A DNA stretch of 64,000 nt from Aeromonas popoffii (GTDB lineage Bacteria > Pseudomonadota > Gammaproteobacteria > Enterobacterales > Aeromonadaceae), in the NCBI RefSeq assembly GCF_000820025.1, contig NZ_CDBI01000074.1, positions 62,001-126,000 of the forward strand, in the 5' to 3' direction. The position numbers and the translations under genes were made by a program. Position 1 is the first letter of the stretch. The number at the start of each line of letters is the position of its first letter. Of this stretch, positions 9,029-18,353 are shown in pieces. Under the pieces are notes generated by a model, which saw only the letters and a list, made by a program, of their open reading frames with translations, did not search any database and was not told the DNA's origin.

Positions 9029-9122
9029 GGATATGTCCCTGTTCAGCGTGGTTGTTATTGATTATTGGATAGAAATGGCAGGCTGACCAGCCTGGAAGCG
9101 AGGATGCACACATGTGCATCCC

Positions 9123-9491
9123 TCAGAGTTCGTGGGCGTGGAATCCCTTGCGATAGCGGGCTTCGCAGCGTGGGCAGCGTTGCAGGGTCGGATCCAGCTC
9201 GAGTTGCTCAATGGCAAGCGGCTCTTCGCAATCGGAACAGATGCCATAGAGCCCCAGATCCATTTGACAGAGAGCGGCATCAATCCGCTTGAGGCAGGCC
9301 ACGCTCTGCTCCACCTTGGGCAAGTCGAGGCGACTGGTCAGCTCTACCAGCTGATCCCGTTCGCAGTGATCTACTTTTTCCGCCCACTCGTCACGCCGAC
9401 AGGCCTTGAGCTGACCTATCAGCTCTTCTCTTACTTGTGCCCAGTCAGTCAGCAGGCGCTCACGCCACACGGCCAACCGAGCTTGCGTCAT
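9123..9491 (-). CDS. DksA/TraR-type zinc-finger protein
   Basis: A 122-residue protein with an N-terminal helical region and a C-terminal four-cysteine zinc finger, CSDC then CPRC, separated as in the TraR/DksA family. The sequence before the finger (RIDAALCQMDLGLYGI) matches the coiled-coil-to-finger junction of DksA-like proteins, which insert into the RNA polymerase secondary channel. It is shorter than E. coli DksA (151 aa), so it is a paralog and probably not DksA itself. ATG 9491 (MTQARLAVWRERLL) is preferred to TTG 9512, because it starts the family's first helix. It is monocistronic, between a binding-protein gene and dusC. Confidence 0.85.
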   Translation of the reverse strand: MTQARLAVWRERLLTDWAQVREELIGQLKACRRDEWAEKVDHCERDQLVELTSRLDLPKVEQSVACLKRIDAALCQMDLGLYGICSDCEEPLAIEQLELDPTLQRCPRCEARYRKGFHAHEL

Positions 9492-9588
9492 TTCACACAC
9501 ACTAGCCCCCAACAGACGAATTACGAATCCAGGGCAGTATAGGGAGACAACAGGATTATCAAGATGATATGCGTCAAGTAAAAGACGG

Positions 9589-10533
9589 TTAGATCACAGC
9601 TTTCGAGGCTTGCAGCAAGGCCTCCCGAATGGGAGCCGTCTCCTTGAACAGCCTGATATCGCGAAACAGCAGGTCGGCTTGCGGGTATTCCCGCTTGAGG
9701 TAGCTGAACCACTGCTTGATGCGGCTGGGGTAATAGTCCGCTTTCTCGCTGGCCAGATCCTGCTCGGTGTAGCTCACCATCAGCTGCAACACCTGTGCCC
9801 AGCTCATGTGGGCGCAGCCTGTCTTCATCACGTTGGCCAGGTTGGGCAGGGAGATGGCACCGCGCCCCACCATGAGAGCATCACAGCCGGAGACGCTGGC
9901 GCAGGTGAGGGCATCTTTATGATCCCAGATCTCGCCGTTGGCCGTGACAGGGATGGGCAGGGCGCGGCGGATGGCGTCCACATACTCCCAGTGGGCCGGG
10001 GCTTTGTAGCCTTCGCGCTTGGTGCGGGCATGCACCGCCAGCTCGTTGGCGCCCGCCTGATAGACGGCCTGGGCGTTCTCCAGGTAGAGATCCTTGTCAT
10101 CGTATCCGAGGCGGATCTTGGCGCTCACCGGCAGATGGGCTGGCACCGCCTCCCGCACCGCCTTGACGATGCGGTAGATGGTGTCGGGCTCTTTGAGCAA
10201 GACGGCGCCGCCCTTGCTCTTGTTCACCGTGGGGGCAGGGCAGCCAAAGTTGAGATCGACCCCGGGGGAGCCAAGCTCGATGGCGCGTGCCGCGTTCTCG
10301 GCCAGCCATTCGGGGTGTTGCCCCAGCAGTTGCACCCTTACCGGGGTGCCGGCGCGGGTCTTGCCACCCTGCTTGAGTTCGGGCACGAGCCGATAAAACA
10401 CCTTGGCAGGCAGCAACTGATCGACCACGCGGATAAACTCGCTGACGCAGAGGTCGTAGTCGTTGACGGAGGTGAGTACCTCCCGCATCAGGTGATCCAG
10501 CACCCCCTGCATGGGGGCCAAAATAACGCGCAT
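9589..10533 (-). CDS. dusC: tRNA-dihydrouridine(16) synthase DusC
   Basis: FMN-dependent reductase that makes dihydrouridine at U16 of tRNA. The 314-residue product opens MRVILAPMQGVLDHL and has the Dus signature LNFGCPAPTVNKSKGG (E. coli DusC, recalled: LNCGCPSKTVNGSGGG), ARTK, ANGEIWD and GCDALMVGRGA. The catalytic Cys of GCP is kept; the preceding Cys of E. coli is Phe here. VNDYDLCVSEF and VVDQLLPAKVF near the N-terminus separate DusC from DusA and DusB. ATG 10531-10533 was chosen because the family begins at MRV; an in-frame start at 10584 would add 17 residues. It is transcribed away from ybaN-apt. Confidence 0.93.
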   Translation of the reverse strand: MRVILAPMQGVLDHLMREVLTSVNDYDLCVSEFIRVVDQLLPAKVFYRLVPELKQGGKTRAGTPVRVQLLGQHPEWLAENAARAIELGSPGVDLNFGCPAPTVNKSKGGAVLLKEPDTIYRIVKAVREAVPAHLPVSAKIRLGYDDKDLYLENAQAVYQAGANELAVHARTKREGYKAPAHWEYVDAIRRALPIPVTANGEIWDHKDALTCASVSGCDALMVGRGAISLPNLANVMKTGCAHMSWAQVLQLMVSYTEQDLASEKADYYPSRIKQWFSYLKREYPQADLLFRDIRLFKETAPIREALLQASKAVI

Positions 10534-10709
10534 AGCTGCTTCCGAAGACAAGGGGAGAAAAAAGAGCGCAGATTGTAGTGGCAATGGCCGGCGTTGTCAG
10601 CCGTCAGCCCACTCATTGAGCCTCATCAGCCGGCGCTCGCAGGTCTGGGTTGTCAGCTTTTGGGTCAACTCTGTTACGCTAAGCAGAGCTGAATTGAAGA
10701 GGAGCTGCC

Positions 10710-11087
10710 ATGAAACGTTGGTGTCTGATGGGATTGGGCTGGTTGGCATTCGTCACCGGCATCATAGGAATCGTGCTGCCCCTGTTGCCGACCACCCCCT
10801 TCATGTTGTTGGCAGCGGCGCTGTTTGCCCGTTCGTCCCCCCGCTTTCACCGCTGGCTGCTGGCTCACCCCTGGTTTGGCCCGCCCATCGTCGATTGGCA
10901 GCAGTATCGCGGTATTCGTCGTCATGCCCGTCGGCGGGCCATCATCTTCATTCTGCTCACTTTCTCGGTATCGCTGGCGGTGGTGCCGCTGCTCTGGGTC
11001 AAGGGGCTGCTGGTGGTCATAATGGTGATCCTGCTCACCTGGTTAATGCGTCTGCCGGTACTGGAGCCAGTTGCAATGGCGAAGTGA
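10710..11087 (+). CDS. ybaN: YbaN family inner-membrane protein (DUF454)
   Basis: A 125-residue membrane protein of the DUF454 family. Three hydrophobic segments are visible: about residues 7-25 (WLAFVTGIIGIVLPLLP), 29-40, and a C-terminal hairpin at about 75-115. The family motif PLLPTTPFMLLAA is present. Ribosome site GAGGAG precedes the ATG. In E. coli ybaN also lies directly before apt, which supports the name. Function is unknown. A terminator at 11125 separates it from apt. Confidence 0.88.
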   Translation: MKRWCLMGLGWLAFVTGIIGIVLPLLPTTPFMLLAAALFARSSPRFHRWLLAHPWFGPPIVDWQQYRGIRRHARRRAIIFILLTFSVSLAVVPLLWVKGLLVVIMVILLTWLMRLPVLEPVAMAK

Positions 11088-11124
11088 AGTCCCTAAGCTA
11101 TTGCGGCAATAATGCTATGGAGTC

Positions 11125-11155
11125 GGCCTGTCATTTTTGCGTGACGGGCCTTTTT
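11125..11155 (+). terminator. terminator between ybaN and apt
   Basis: 9-bp stem with one G-U pair (11125-11133 with 11142-11150) followed by five T's. It lies in the 133-nt gap before apt and may act as a partial terminator or leader hairpin for apt. Confidence 0.7.
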
Positions 11156-11220
11156 ATTTCCCGCTGGCGGGAATCGAGAAATACGGCCACGCCTGGGCTC
11201 AAAAAATAAGCGGTCAAACA

Positions 11221-11766
11221 ATGAATCCGGATACCCTGAAATTTATCGAAGCGAGCATCAAGACCATCCCCGACTATCCGAAGCCGGGCATTCTGTTTCG
11301 TGACATCACCAGCCTGATAGAGAACGCGGAGGCCTTCAAAGCCACTATCGATCTGTTGGCTGGGCATTATCGTGATCAAGGGATCACCAAGATCGTCGGC
11401 ACCGAGGCCCGCGGCTTCATCTTCGGTGCACCGGTCGCCTTCGCCATGGGCCTGGGGTTTGTGCCGGTGCGCAAGCCGGGCAAGTTGCCCCGTGCAGTGA
11501 TCGAGGAGTCCTATGCCCTCGAATACGGTACCGACACCCTGCAACTGCACACTGATGCCATCGTGCCGGGTGACAAGGTGCTGGTCGTCGATGATTTGCT
11601 GGCCACCGGCGGTACCGTCGATGCGACCGTCAAGCTCATCCGCCGGGCCGGTGGTGATGTGGCCGATGCGGCCTTCATTATCTCCCTGCCATCTCTGGGC
11701 GGCGATGCCCGCCTGACGGCGGCCGGCATCAAGGTCGTCTCACTGGTCGAATTGGCTGGCGAGTAA
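11221..11766 (+). CDS. apt: adenine phosphoribosyltransferase
   Basis: Apt salvages adenine to AMP using PRPP. The 181-residue product begins [20 protein letters not shown] and has [17 protein letters not shown], and the PRPP-binding loop [13 protein letters not shown] (about residues 120-132). Size matches E. coli Apt (183 aa). ATG 11221 is the only start consistent with family length; upstream in-frame codons run into the terminator. Order ybaN-apt-dnaX-ybaB is the E. coli order. Confidence 0.97.
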   Translation: MNPDTLKFIEASIKTIPDYPKPGILFRDITSLIENAEAFKATIDLLAGHYRDQGITKIVGTEARGFIFGAPVAFAMGLGFVPVRKPGKLPRAVIEESYALEYGTDTLQLHTDAIVPGDKVLVVDDLLATGGTVDATVKLIRRAGGDVADAAFIISLPSLGGDARLTAAGIKVVSLVELAGE

Positions 11767-11812
11767 TCCCCCCGGATGCAACGTAGGCCTCGTCAGCCTG
11801 TTGCGTGTCCCG

Positions 11813-11840
11813 AAACCGATGCCCATCCGGGCATCGGTTT
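11813..11840 (+). terminator. apt terminator
   Basis: 12-bp perfect stem AAACCGATGCCC / GGGCATCGGTTT with a 4-nt loop, 47 nt after the apt stop. The T-tract is short. Confidence 0.75.
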
Positions 11841-11945
11841 GAAATTCAAGCGATCCCTCCCGCCCTCGCCGATAGCCGATACAGCCCGCCTGGCATTTGT
11901 GTTAGCATTCTGTCTCAATGCCTTGTCATCCCTGCATCGAGACTT

Positions 11946-14504
11946 ATGAGCTATCAGGTTCTGGCGCGTAAATGGCGCCCCCATACGTTTGAACAAGTGG
12001 TAGGCCAGCATCATGTGCTGACCGCCTTGACCAACGCCCTGGATCAGGGACGGCTGCATCATGCCTATCTGCTGAGCGGTACCCGTGGGGTTGGCAAGAC
12101 CACCATAGCCCGCATTCTGGCCAAGAGTCTCAATTGTGAGCAGGGGATCAGCAGCCATCCGTGCGGTGTGTGCGACACCTGCCGCGAGATCGATCAGGGC
12201 AACTTTGTCGATCTGCTGGAGATTGATGCGGCGTCCCGCACCAAGGTGGAAGACACCCGCGAGCTGCTCGACAACGTGCAGTATCGCCCGGCCCGCGGCC
12301 GCTTCAAGGTCTACCTCATCGATGAAGTGCACATGTTGTCGCGCCACAGCTTCAACGCTTTGCTCAAAACCCTGGAAGAGCCGCCCCCCTATGTGAAGTT
12401 CCTGCTGGCCACCACGGATCCGCAGAAGCTGCCAATTACCATCCTCTCCCGCTGCCTGCAGTTTCATCTCAAGAGTCTGGATCAGACCCAGATCGCCAAG
12501 CAGCTCGAATGGGTGCTGGATCAGGAGGGGCAACCGTTCGAGCCGCGCGCTTTGCAAGCCTTGGCCAAATCGGCTGACGGCAGCATGCGCGATGCCCTGA
12601 GCCTGACCGATCAGGCGCTGGCTCACGGCAATGGCAGTGTGCGTCTCGAGAGTGTGCTGGCCATGCTGGGGACGCTCGATCACCGCCACCTGCACCAGTT
12701 GCTGGAGGCCATCTTGCGCCAGGATGCTCCGGCGGCCATGGCCAAGATCACCGAGATCGCCACTCTGGGCCCTGATTTTGATCAGCTCCATGCCGAGCTG
12801 GAAGGGCTGCTGCATCGCATCGCCATGGCGCAGTTACTGCCCGCCACAGTGCAGGAGCAGGGGGCGGATGCCGACGCCCTGTTGCAGCTGGCTCAGGCCA
12901 TGAGCCCGGAAGAGGTGCAGCTCTGCTACCAGATCGTGCTGGGGGGGCGTAAGGATCTGCCCTGGGCCCCCGATGGCCGCACCGCGCTCGAGATGACCTG
13001 CCTGCGCATGCTCGCCTTCTCCCCGCGCCGTGAGGCCGTGCACCCGGCCAACCTTGCCGCTCCGTCGCCCGTGGCTGGTGTGAGGACTGCACCGGCCCTG
13101 CCGGGAAAGCCTCAGGGGGTTGAGCCAGCCCCCGCTTCGGCCACCGCGACTGTGGCCCCACCGGCTGTCTCTACTGATGCTCCAACCCTCACGCCGGGGG
13201 TGCCCTCCCTTGTGCAGGCTGAGCCTGTCATCCCTCGCTCTGTGGATGAGCAAGAGAATGCCAGCGACGCGCTGAGCGCGCCGCTGTTTGCCGAGCAGGA
13301 CGAGCTGCTGCGTGAAGCGCAGCAGATGGGCTATGAGGGATCCTCTGGCGCGAGTGAGCCAATGGCTCCCGTCAGCAGGCGTGACGACGCGCAGCAGGAC
13401 GCCTCATTGACAGCACAGTTATCCCCTGAGCCTCATATAGAGGCAGCTCCCGTTGCCGAGCCGGAAGCTGCCCCCTCTGCTGCGTCCAGCATGCAGAGCC
13501 TGCTGGGCAAGCGCAATCTGCTGCGCAGCCGCCTGCGTGGTGAGCCAGGGGCAACCGCCGTTGCGTCTGCACCACCTCGTGTTGCGCCCACCAGGCCGGT
13601 GACGGCCCCCGAGGCCAGCCCGATCGTGCCGCCGGTTGCTGCGCCAGCATCCCCCGGCTGGCCACCCGCTGCCGTGGCGCCGCTCCAGAGTACTGCGGTA
13701 GCGGGCTATGAGGATCTGCCGCCGCTCGACGCCTATGACGACAGTGGCTGCGATTACGAGGAGTACCTGAGCCAGGGCTTTAGCGATGCGGTTGCCAGTG
13801 CGCCCATGCCGAACCGGTTGCCGGCGGCTCCTGCGGCCAGCGCCGGGCCTGCCTATGCTCCCGTTCCCGCCAGCGCTCGTCCCAACCCCGACGATCTGCC
13901 GCCCTGGGATCTGGACGGTACGTCGGCCGCGAGGGTACAGGTCGCGCCTGCCGTCTCCAGCCCCGCACCCGCGATGCCCCAGGTTGCTGCTGCCAGCGCA
14001 CCTCAGCCGACGGCGACCTCCGTGATGGAGGCCATCGACTGGGATGAGCTGGAGAGCGACAGTCAATCCGAGGAGGGGGAAGCGGTCGCCAGATTGATCC
14101 CGTCCTCCTTGCTGGTCAACTGCGGGGATCCCTGGGCCGAGCTGATTGCCCGCACCGGGGTCGGCGGTCGGCTGCGTCAGCTGGCGATCAACGCAGTCAT
14201 GAGCCAGCAGGGAGAGACAGTGCAGCTGATCCTCAAGCCTGAGCAGCGCCACCTGATCAGCGATCGGGCCCGCGCCGATCTGGCCGAGATCATAGGCCCG
14301 GAGCTGGGTCAGGCCGTGCAGGTGGAGGTGACCCTGGGCCTGGTGCCCGATAAGGAGACGCCCCTTGAGATAGAGCACCGCCTCTATTTGGGTGTGCGCG
14401 AGCAGGTAAGCCGGGATCTGGAGTTGGATCCCAATGTGCAGTTTTTAGTTCAGCGGTTTGGTGCCATGCTCCACCACGAGAGCATAGAGCCGCTAAGCAA
14501 TTGA
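11946..14504 (+). CDS. dnaX: DNA polymerase III subunit tau (DnaX)
   Basis: DnaX is the clamp-loader ATPase (tau) that ties polymerase cores and the DnaB helicase together. Visible: Walker A GTRGVGKTT (about residues 45-53), zinc module CGVCDTC, Walker B IDEVHML, sensor SRCLQFH. Length 852 aa is well above E. coli tau (643): residues about 360-695 form a very long Pro/Ala/Val-rich, low-complexity linker before a C-terminal domain (LIPSSLLVNCGDPWAEL...) resembling the tau-specific alpha-binding region. I see no A-AAA-AAG slippery heptamer, nor any run of six A's, where gamma would be made by frameshifting. ATG 11946 gives the canonical MSYQVLARKWRP. It is followed by ybaB. Confidence 0.97.
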   Translation: MSYQVLARKWRPHTFEQVVGQHHVLTALTNALDQGRLHHAYLLSGTRGVGKTTIARILAKSLNCEQGISSHPCGVCDTCREIDQGNFVDLLEIDAASRTKVEDTRELLDNVQYRPARGRFKVYLIDEVHMLSRHSFNALLKTLEEPPPYVKFLLATTDPQKLPITILSRCLQFHLKSLDQTQIAKQLEWVLDQEGQPFEPRALQALAKSADGSMRDALSLTDQALAHGNGSVRLESVLAMLGTLDHRHLHQLLEAILRQDAPAAMAKITEIATLGPDFDQLHAELEGLLHRIAMAQLLPATVQEQGADADALLQLAQAMSPEEVQLCYQIVLGGRKDLPWAPDGRTALEMTCLRMLAFSPRREAVHPANLAAPSPVAGVRTAPALPGKPQGVEPAPASATATVAPPAVSTDAPTLTPGVPSLVQAEPVIPRSVDEQENASDALSAPLFAEQDELLREAQQMGYEGSSGASEPMAPVSRRDDAQQDASLTAQLSPEPHIEAAPVAEPEAAPSAASSMQSLLGKRNLLRSRLRGEPGATAVASAPPRVAPTRPVTAPEASPIVPPVAAPASPGWPPAAVAPLQSTAVAGYEDLPPLDAYDDSGCDYEEYLSQGFSDAVASAPMPNRLPAAPAASAGPAYAPVPASARPNPDDLPPWDLDGTSAARVQVAPAVSSPAPAMPQVAAASAPQPTATSVMEAIDWDELESDSQSEEGEAVARLIPSSLLVNCGDPWAELIARTGVGGRLRQLAINAVMSQQGETVQLILKPEQRHLISDRARADLAEIIGPELGQAVQVEVTLGLVPDKETPLEIEHRLYLGVREQVSRDLELDPNVQFLVQRFGAMLHHESIEPLSN

Positions 14505-14629
14505 ATTCGATGTTTAACACCCATGCCGGGCTCAGTGCCCGGTTGAAAAGCGGTTTGCTTGTCCCCATCTAGGACAGACAAGCCCACAGCCCGGCGCTGG
14601 ATGCCGGATTTCAAGACGAGAGACGACAT

Positions 14630-14959
14630 ATGTTTGGTAAAGGTGGAATGGGGAACCTGATGAAGCAGGCCCAACAGATGCAAGAGCGCATGCAGAAGAT
14701 GCAAGAGCAGCTTGCCCAGATGGAAGTGGTCGGCGAAGCCGGTGCTGGTATGGTCAAGGTCACCATGGCCGGCAGCCACAGTGTGCGTCGCATCGAGATC
14801 GACCCGAGCCTGATGGAAGATGACAAAGAGATGATCGAAGATCTGGTCGCTGCCGCCGTCAACGATGCCGTTCGTCGTGTGGAAGAGCAAAACAAGACCA
14901 AGATGGGTGAACTGACCGGCGGCATGCAACTGCCCCCGGGCATGAAGCTGCCCTTCTAA
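14630..14959 (+). CDS. ybaB: YbaB/EbfC family nucleoid-associated protein
   Basis: A 109-residue protein of the YbaB/EbfC family, small DNA-binding dimers associated with the nucleoid. It starts [18 protein letters not shown], with a Met/Gln-rich helix, then [18 protein letters not shown] and a C-terminal LPPGMKLPF tail typical of the family. Canonical length (E. coli 109 aa). It follows dnaX by 125 nt and ends at a terminator (15102-15142). E. coli recR, which normally comes next, is absent here. Confidence 0.95.
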   Translation: MFGKGGMGNLMKQAQQMQERMQKMQEQLAQMEVVGEAGAGMVKVTMAGSHSVRRIEIDPSLMEDDKEMIEDLVAAAVNDAVRRVEEQNKTKMGELTGGMQLPPGMKLPF

Positions 14960-15101
14960 GCATGTCGACGTAAATCCAATGCTTCGATAGGGCAGCGCGG
15001 GCTAAGGGCCAGGCAGGTCTGATGTTCTCGCGATGTGACGCAGGGTGGGTGTTTCGTACGTTCCCCATCTGGCATGGCAAGCCTCATCAAGCATGACCAG
15101 G

Positions 15102-15142
15102 ACGCAGTTGATGCAGGCACTCTGTATCAGCTGCGTTTTTTT
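15102..15142 (+). terminator. dnaX-ybaB terminator
   Basis: 9-bp stem with one G-U pair (ACGCAGTTG 15102-15110 with CAGCTGCGT 15128-15136), 17-nt loop and a run of seven T's. It closes the dnaX-ybaB unit. The 14960-15101 stretch before it shows no gene or recognised RNA. Confidence 0.75.
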
Positions 15143-15204
15143 ATGGCGTGCGTGCCAAATCAGCCCCTGTTGCGGCGGGCGTTACGGCTGCTGTGCCAAA
15201 AAGT

Positions 15205-15226
15205 GAAGGCGCCCTCGGGCGCCTTC
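15205..15226 (-). terminator. terminator of the YjiH-type gene
   Basis: Strong stem GAAGGCGCC / GGCGCCTTC with a 4-nt loop. The minus-strand transcript continues into ACUUUUU. It lies 50 nt after the convergent membrane-protein gene. Confidence 0.75.
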
Positions 15227-15276
15227 TTGGTTGGTGCACGTGCTTGCGCTTCATCGCCAGGGTGTTGCCACCTCGC

Positions 15277-16599
15277 TTAACTCAGCCAGCCGGCCGCTAT
15301 GGCCAGCTTGCCGCAGAGTGCTGCCAGCACTATGCCGAGCAGGGTGCGCAAGAGCCAGATCACCACCAGCTGGCTCACGCTCACCGGGATCCTGGTGGCC
15401 AGGATGCAGGGGATGGAGGCGGAGAAGAAGAGGACTGAGCTGACCGAGATCACGGCGGTGACATAGCGCACCAGCAGATCCGCATCTTTGAGCAGGATGG
15501 CGGGCAGGAACATCTCTGCCAGCCCGGCCGAGAGCGATCTGGCGGTCTCCAGTGGCTCGCCCAGATCAAGCAACCAGGTCAGGGGCCACAGTAGCCAGCC
15601 CAACAGGTCGAACAAGGGGGTGTGCTGCGCCAGCAACAGGCCGAGCAGGCCGACCGACAATATGGTGGGCACCACGGCGGCCGCCATGCTGAGGCCATCC
15701 TTGAGGTTGTCTTGCAACTGGCGCAGCAGGGGGTCTGCCTGACTGGATTGGCTCAGCCCGGATGCCAGTGCAGCTTGCCAGCGGCGCATGCCGGCTGGCA
15801 GTGGCTCATCGGTTTCCCCGTGATGGGCCATGTTGGAGATGGGGGGCACGCGCGCCAGAATGGCGGTGATGACAAAGGTGATCACCAGGGTGGACCAGAA
15901 ATAGAAGTTCCAGTGTTCCATCAGGTTGAGGGTCTTGGCCACAATGATCATGAAGGCGGCCGACACGGTGGAAAACCCGGTGGCTATGATGACGGCTTCC
16001 CGCACCGTGTATTTGCCGGCGAGGAAGACCCGGTTGGTGATGAGCAGCCCAACCGAATAGCTGCCGACGAACGAGGCTACCGCATCAATGGCGGAGTGTC
16101 CCGGTGTGCGCCATAACGGCCGCATCACGGGCTGCATCAGTACCCCGATCAGTTCCAGCAGACCGAAGCCGAGCAGGAAGGTGAGGGCCATGGCACCGAT
16201 GGGCACGATGAGGCCGACCGACATGGCCAGCTTGTCGAACAGAAAGGGCAGGCGATCCGGGGTCATCAGCCAGGCCGGTCCCAGCTCGGCGACATACATC
16301 AACGCCAGACCAAGACCGAGCAGCTTGAACAGGCTCAGGAGTCTGTCGATGGGACGCGCGCGCCAGCGGCCATCCAGCAGCGGAGTCACGGCCCCATAAG
16401 CGATCAGTAACAGGATCAATCCCAAAGCCAATGGCCGCTGTGCCATCAGCAAGCCAGCCAGGTGATCCACCAGTATGGTGCTGCGTCCTGCCAGCTCGAA
16501 CGGGATGAAAAAAATGGCGATGCCAAGCAGGCTGGTCAGCAACAGCTTGATGCCGGCGCCTGATTTCGTGGGGGCGATGAGCACATTATCCTGTTCCAT
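15277..16599 (-). CDS. YjiH family membrane protein with nucleoside-recognition (Gate) domain
   Basis: A 440-residue polytopic membrane protein with about ten hydrophobic segments, e.g. LLLTSLLGIAIFFIPF (near residue 20), LALGLILLLIAYGAV, and a C-terminal set. The segments around SFVGSYSVGLLITNRVFL and FSTVSAAFMIIVAKTL match the nucleoside-recognition/Gate domain of YjiH proteins. ATG 16597-16599 is used, with AAGGAG about 10 nt upstream; a further in-frame start at 16638 lacks a ribosome site. It is single, convergent with dnaX-ybaB, and occupies the place where recR would be expected. Transport substrate unknown. Confidence 0.85.
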   Translation of the reverse strand: MEQDNVLIAPTKSGAGIKLLLTSLLGIAIFFIPFELAGRSTILVDHLAGLLMAQRPLALGLILLLIAYGAVTPLLDGRWRARPIDRLLSLFKLLGLGLALMYVAELGPAWLMTPDRLPFLFDKLAMSVGLIVPIGAMALTFLLGFGLLELIGVLMQPVMRPLWRTPGHSAIDAVASFVGSYSVGLLITNRVFLAGKYTVREAVIIATGFSTVSAAFMIIVAKTLNLMEHWNFYFWSTLVITFVITAILARVPPISNMAHHGETDEPLPAGMRRWQAALASGLSQSSQADPLLRQLQDNLKDGLSMAAAVVPTILSVGLLGLLLAQHTPLFDLLGWLLWPLTWLLDLGEPLETARSLSAGLAEMFLPAILLKDADLLVRYVTAVISVSSVLFFSASIPCILATRIPVSVSQLVVIWLLRTLLGIVLAALCGKLAIAAGWLS

Positions 16600-17197
16600 C
16601 TCGTCATTTCTCCTTGTGGTGTAACGCCTGCCCGACATCTGACCGAGTAAATTGTATATACATTACCGTCTATGGCTCACAAATCAAACATAAAATTAAC
16701 CAAAATGAAACATTGGCGCATTGGATCTGGCGTGAGATGGCGATCTGCGCGTATGGGAGGCAAAGGGGGATGAGTGGCGATAACAGCGTGGCTGGATAGA
16801 TGGGCAGTAAAGGGGATGAGTGCAGTCAGGCAGATGTGGCGCTATGGTGCTGGCATCGTCAGACCCAAAATAACTAGGCCAGGGGAGGCAGGGGGCGGGA
16901 ACTTTATTGGAGCCCGGTCGGTTGTTGGGGCCAAAGGGGAAAAAATGCGAGGTTTGTCATGGGATCAGGATCTCACCGTGGTGGTAACCCCGATGACGAT
17001 AAAAATATCCATAGCGACAAAAATCATATAAAACATTAACTTGGATTTAAGATTTTCGCTTTCACCCATCCTTATGTACTTTTATCATTCCTATTTATTG
17101 ATCAGTTATAAAACCTTTGTTCATTTGACTACTTTTCGGGTTTCTCATTGCAGAGTAAGATGCCACCTCAATAAAAATAAGAATTAGGAGTTCGGGA
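16600..17197. other. 598-nt intergenic region, AT-rich on the right
   Basis: Divergent region between the YjiH-type gene and the LuxR-type regulator. The right 250 nt (about 16950-17190) is strongly AT-rich, unlike the neighbours. I see no ribosomal, transfer or known small RNA, and no convincing open frame. It presumably holds promoters for both genes, but none matched well enough to place. Confidence 0.6.
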
Positions 17198-18268
17198 GTG
17201 AAGGCATTAGCAAAAGAAAGGGTATCACCCTATATAAGCCAGTTATATGAGTGCGGTATTAATGATTCTGACATTAAGTTGGTGGTGGATCAGTTCCGCT
17301 CCGATGTGTCAGGCAGTTCTTCGCTGTTTCTGTTACGGGATGATGACAAGAGCGACGGGATAAAACTCTTCTCCAGCGGGCTGACAGAGGCACAGCAGCA
17401 GTTCTATGTACAGCACCATCGCCAGGATGTGTGGTTCAATCACTATCTGGACAAGGGCTGTCAGGGCATAGTCAATGCCACGACACTGTCCAATTCGACG
17501 GGGCTGCTTGCCAGTTTCGGTGCGCAATATGCGGCCGGGGGGGTCTGCCGGGTAAAGGGGCGGGGTCTTAGCAGCCTGTGCACCTATCGTGGTGCCAGCC
17601 AGGAAGATTTCAGCGCTCAGGATATCTCCTCGCTGGCAGAGGTTTATTCTGGTTTTGCGGCCTGGAGTAACCATTATTGGAACTTGCTGGCGCTGGAAAC
17701 CCAGAACTATCAGCTGCAGCAACTGGTTAAAAACCATAATAAGCCCAGCGCCATCGTCGATGACAAAGGCCATATCCATTATTCCAATGTGGCCTTCAAT
17801 CGTATCTCCGATGAGAATGTTGAGTTACGGGCCGTTAATGGTATGTTTTCGCTGCACAATAAGGAGCAACAACGCCAGTTCAAGGAGATCCTGAATGGCT
17901 TTGCTTACTTGTTGCCAGGAGCGAGCGCGTATATGTCTATTTCCCGTCAGGCCAATTTAAGGCCGCTGCTGATCCAGTGTACGCTGATGAGCGGGCTCAG
18001 CCGGTTCGAGCGCTATGTGGAAGTTGTGCTGCGCGATCCCGAGCACTCTTTCAATCCCGACATAGAGGCGCTGGCCAGCCTCTATCCGCTGACCATAGGC
18101 GAGAAGGAGCTGCTGGTGCTGATGAGCAAGGGTTACAGCAGCAACGACATCGCCGAGCTGCGTGGGGTCAAGGTGGAAACCGTCCGCTCGACCCTCAAGG
18201 GGGTGTTCAAGAAGACCGACTGCCACAGTCAGAACGAGCTGCTGCTGTTGCTGCAATCCATCTCCTGA
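17198..18268 (+). CDS. LuxR-type transcriptional regulator
   Basis: A 356-residue regulator. The last 65 residues (from about 290: LYPLTIGEKELLVLMSKGYSSNDIA..., then VKVETVRSTLKGVFKK) form a LuxR/NarL helix-turn-helix. The N-terminal 280 residues show a PAS-like stretch around residues 185-260 (KPSAIVDDKGHIHYSNVAFN) but no phosphorylatable receiver motif and no obvious acyl-homoserine-lactone pocket. GTG 17198 has a textbook ribosome site (TTAGGAG, 7 nt). Codon use is less GC-rich than its neighbours at the N-terminus. The next gene is a CBS-domain protein 85 nt on, possibly a cotranscribed partner. Signal unknown. Confidence 0.85.
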   Translation: MKALAKERVSPYISQLYECGINDSDIKLVVDQFRSDVSGSSSLFLLRDDDKSDGIKLFSSGLTEAQQQFYVQHHRQDVWFNHYLDKGCQGIVNATTLSNSTGLLASFGAQYAAGGVCRVKGRGLSSLCTYRGASQEDFSAQDISSLAEVYSGFAAWSNHYWNLLALETQNYQLQQLVKNHNKPSAIVDDKGHIHYSNVAFNRISDENVELRAVNGMFSLHNKEQQRQFKEILNGFAYLLPGASAYMSISRQANLRPLLIQCTLMSGLSRFERYVEVVLRDPEHSFNPDIEALASLYPLTIGEKELLVLMSKGYSSNDIAELRGVKVETVRSTLKGVFKKTDCHSQNELLLLLQSIS

Positions 18269-18353
18269 TCGGGTGCGAGCTATGCTTGGAGTGAGCCGGA
18301 CATAGTGTCCGGCTTGCGCCTCCCGCCCGGGAGGCTGGTTGGGGGAACGCACA

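Noticed and set aside
9610-10578. 322-codon open frame opposite dusC
   Set aside because: Antisense shadow of a clear dusC gene.
14960-15101. Possible SRP-type or other structured RNA between ybaB and its terminator
   Set aside because: No SRP core (GGAAGGAAGCAGCC type) or other known RNA motif was found.
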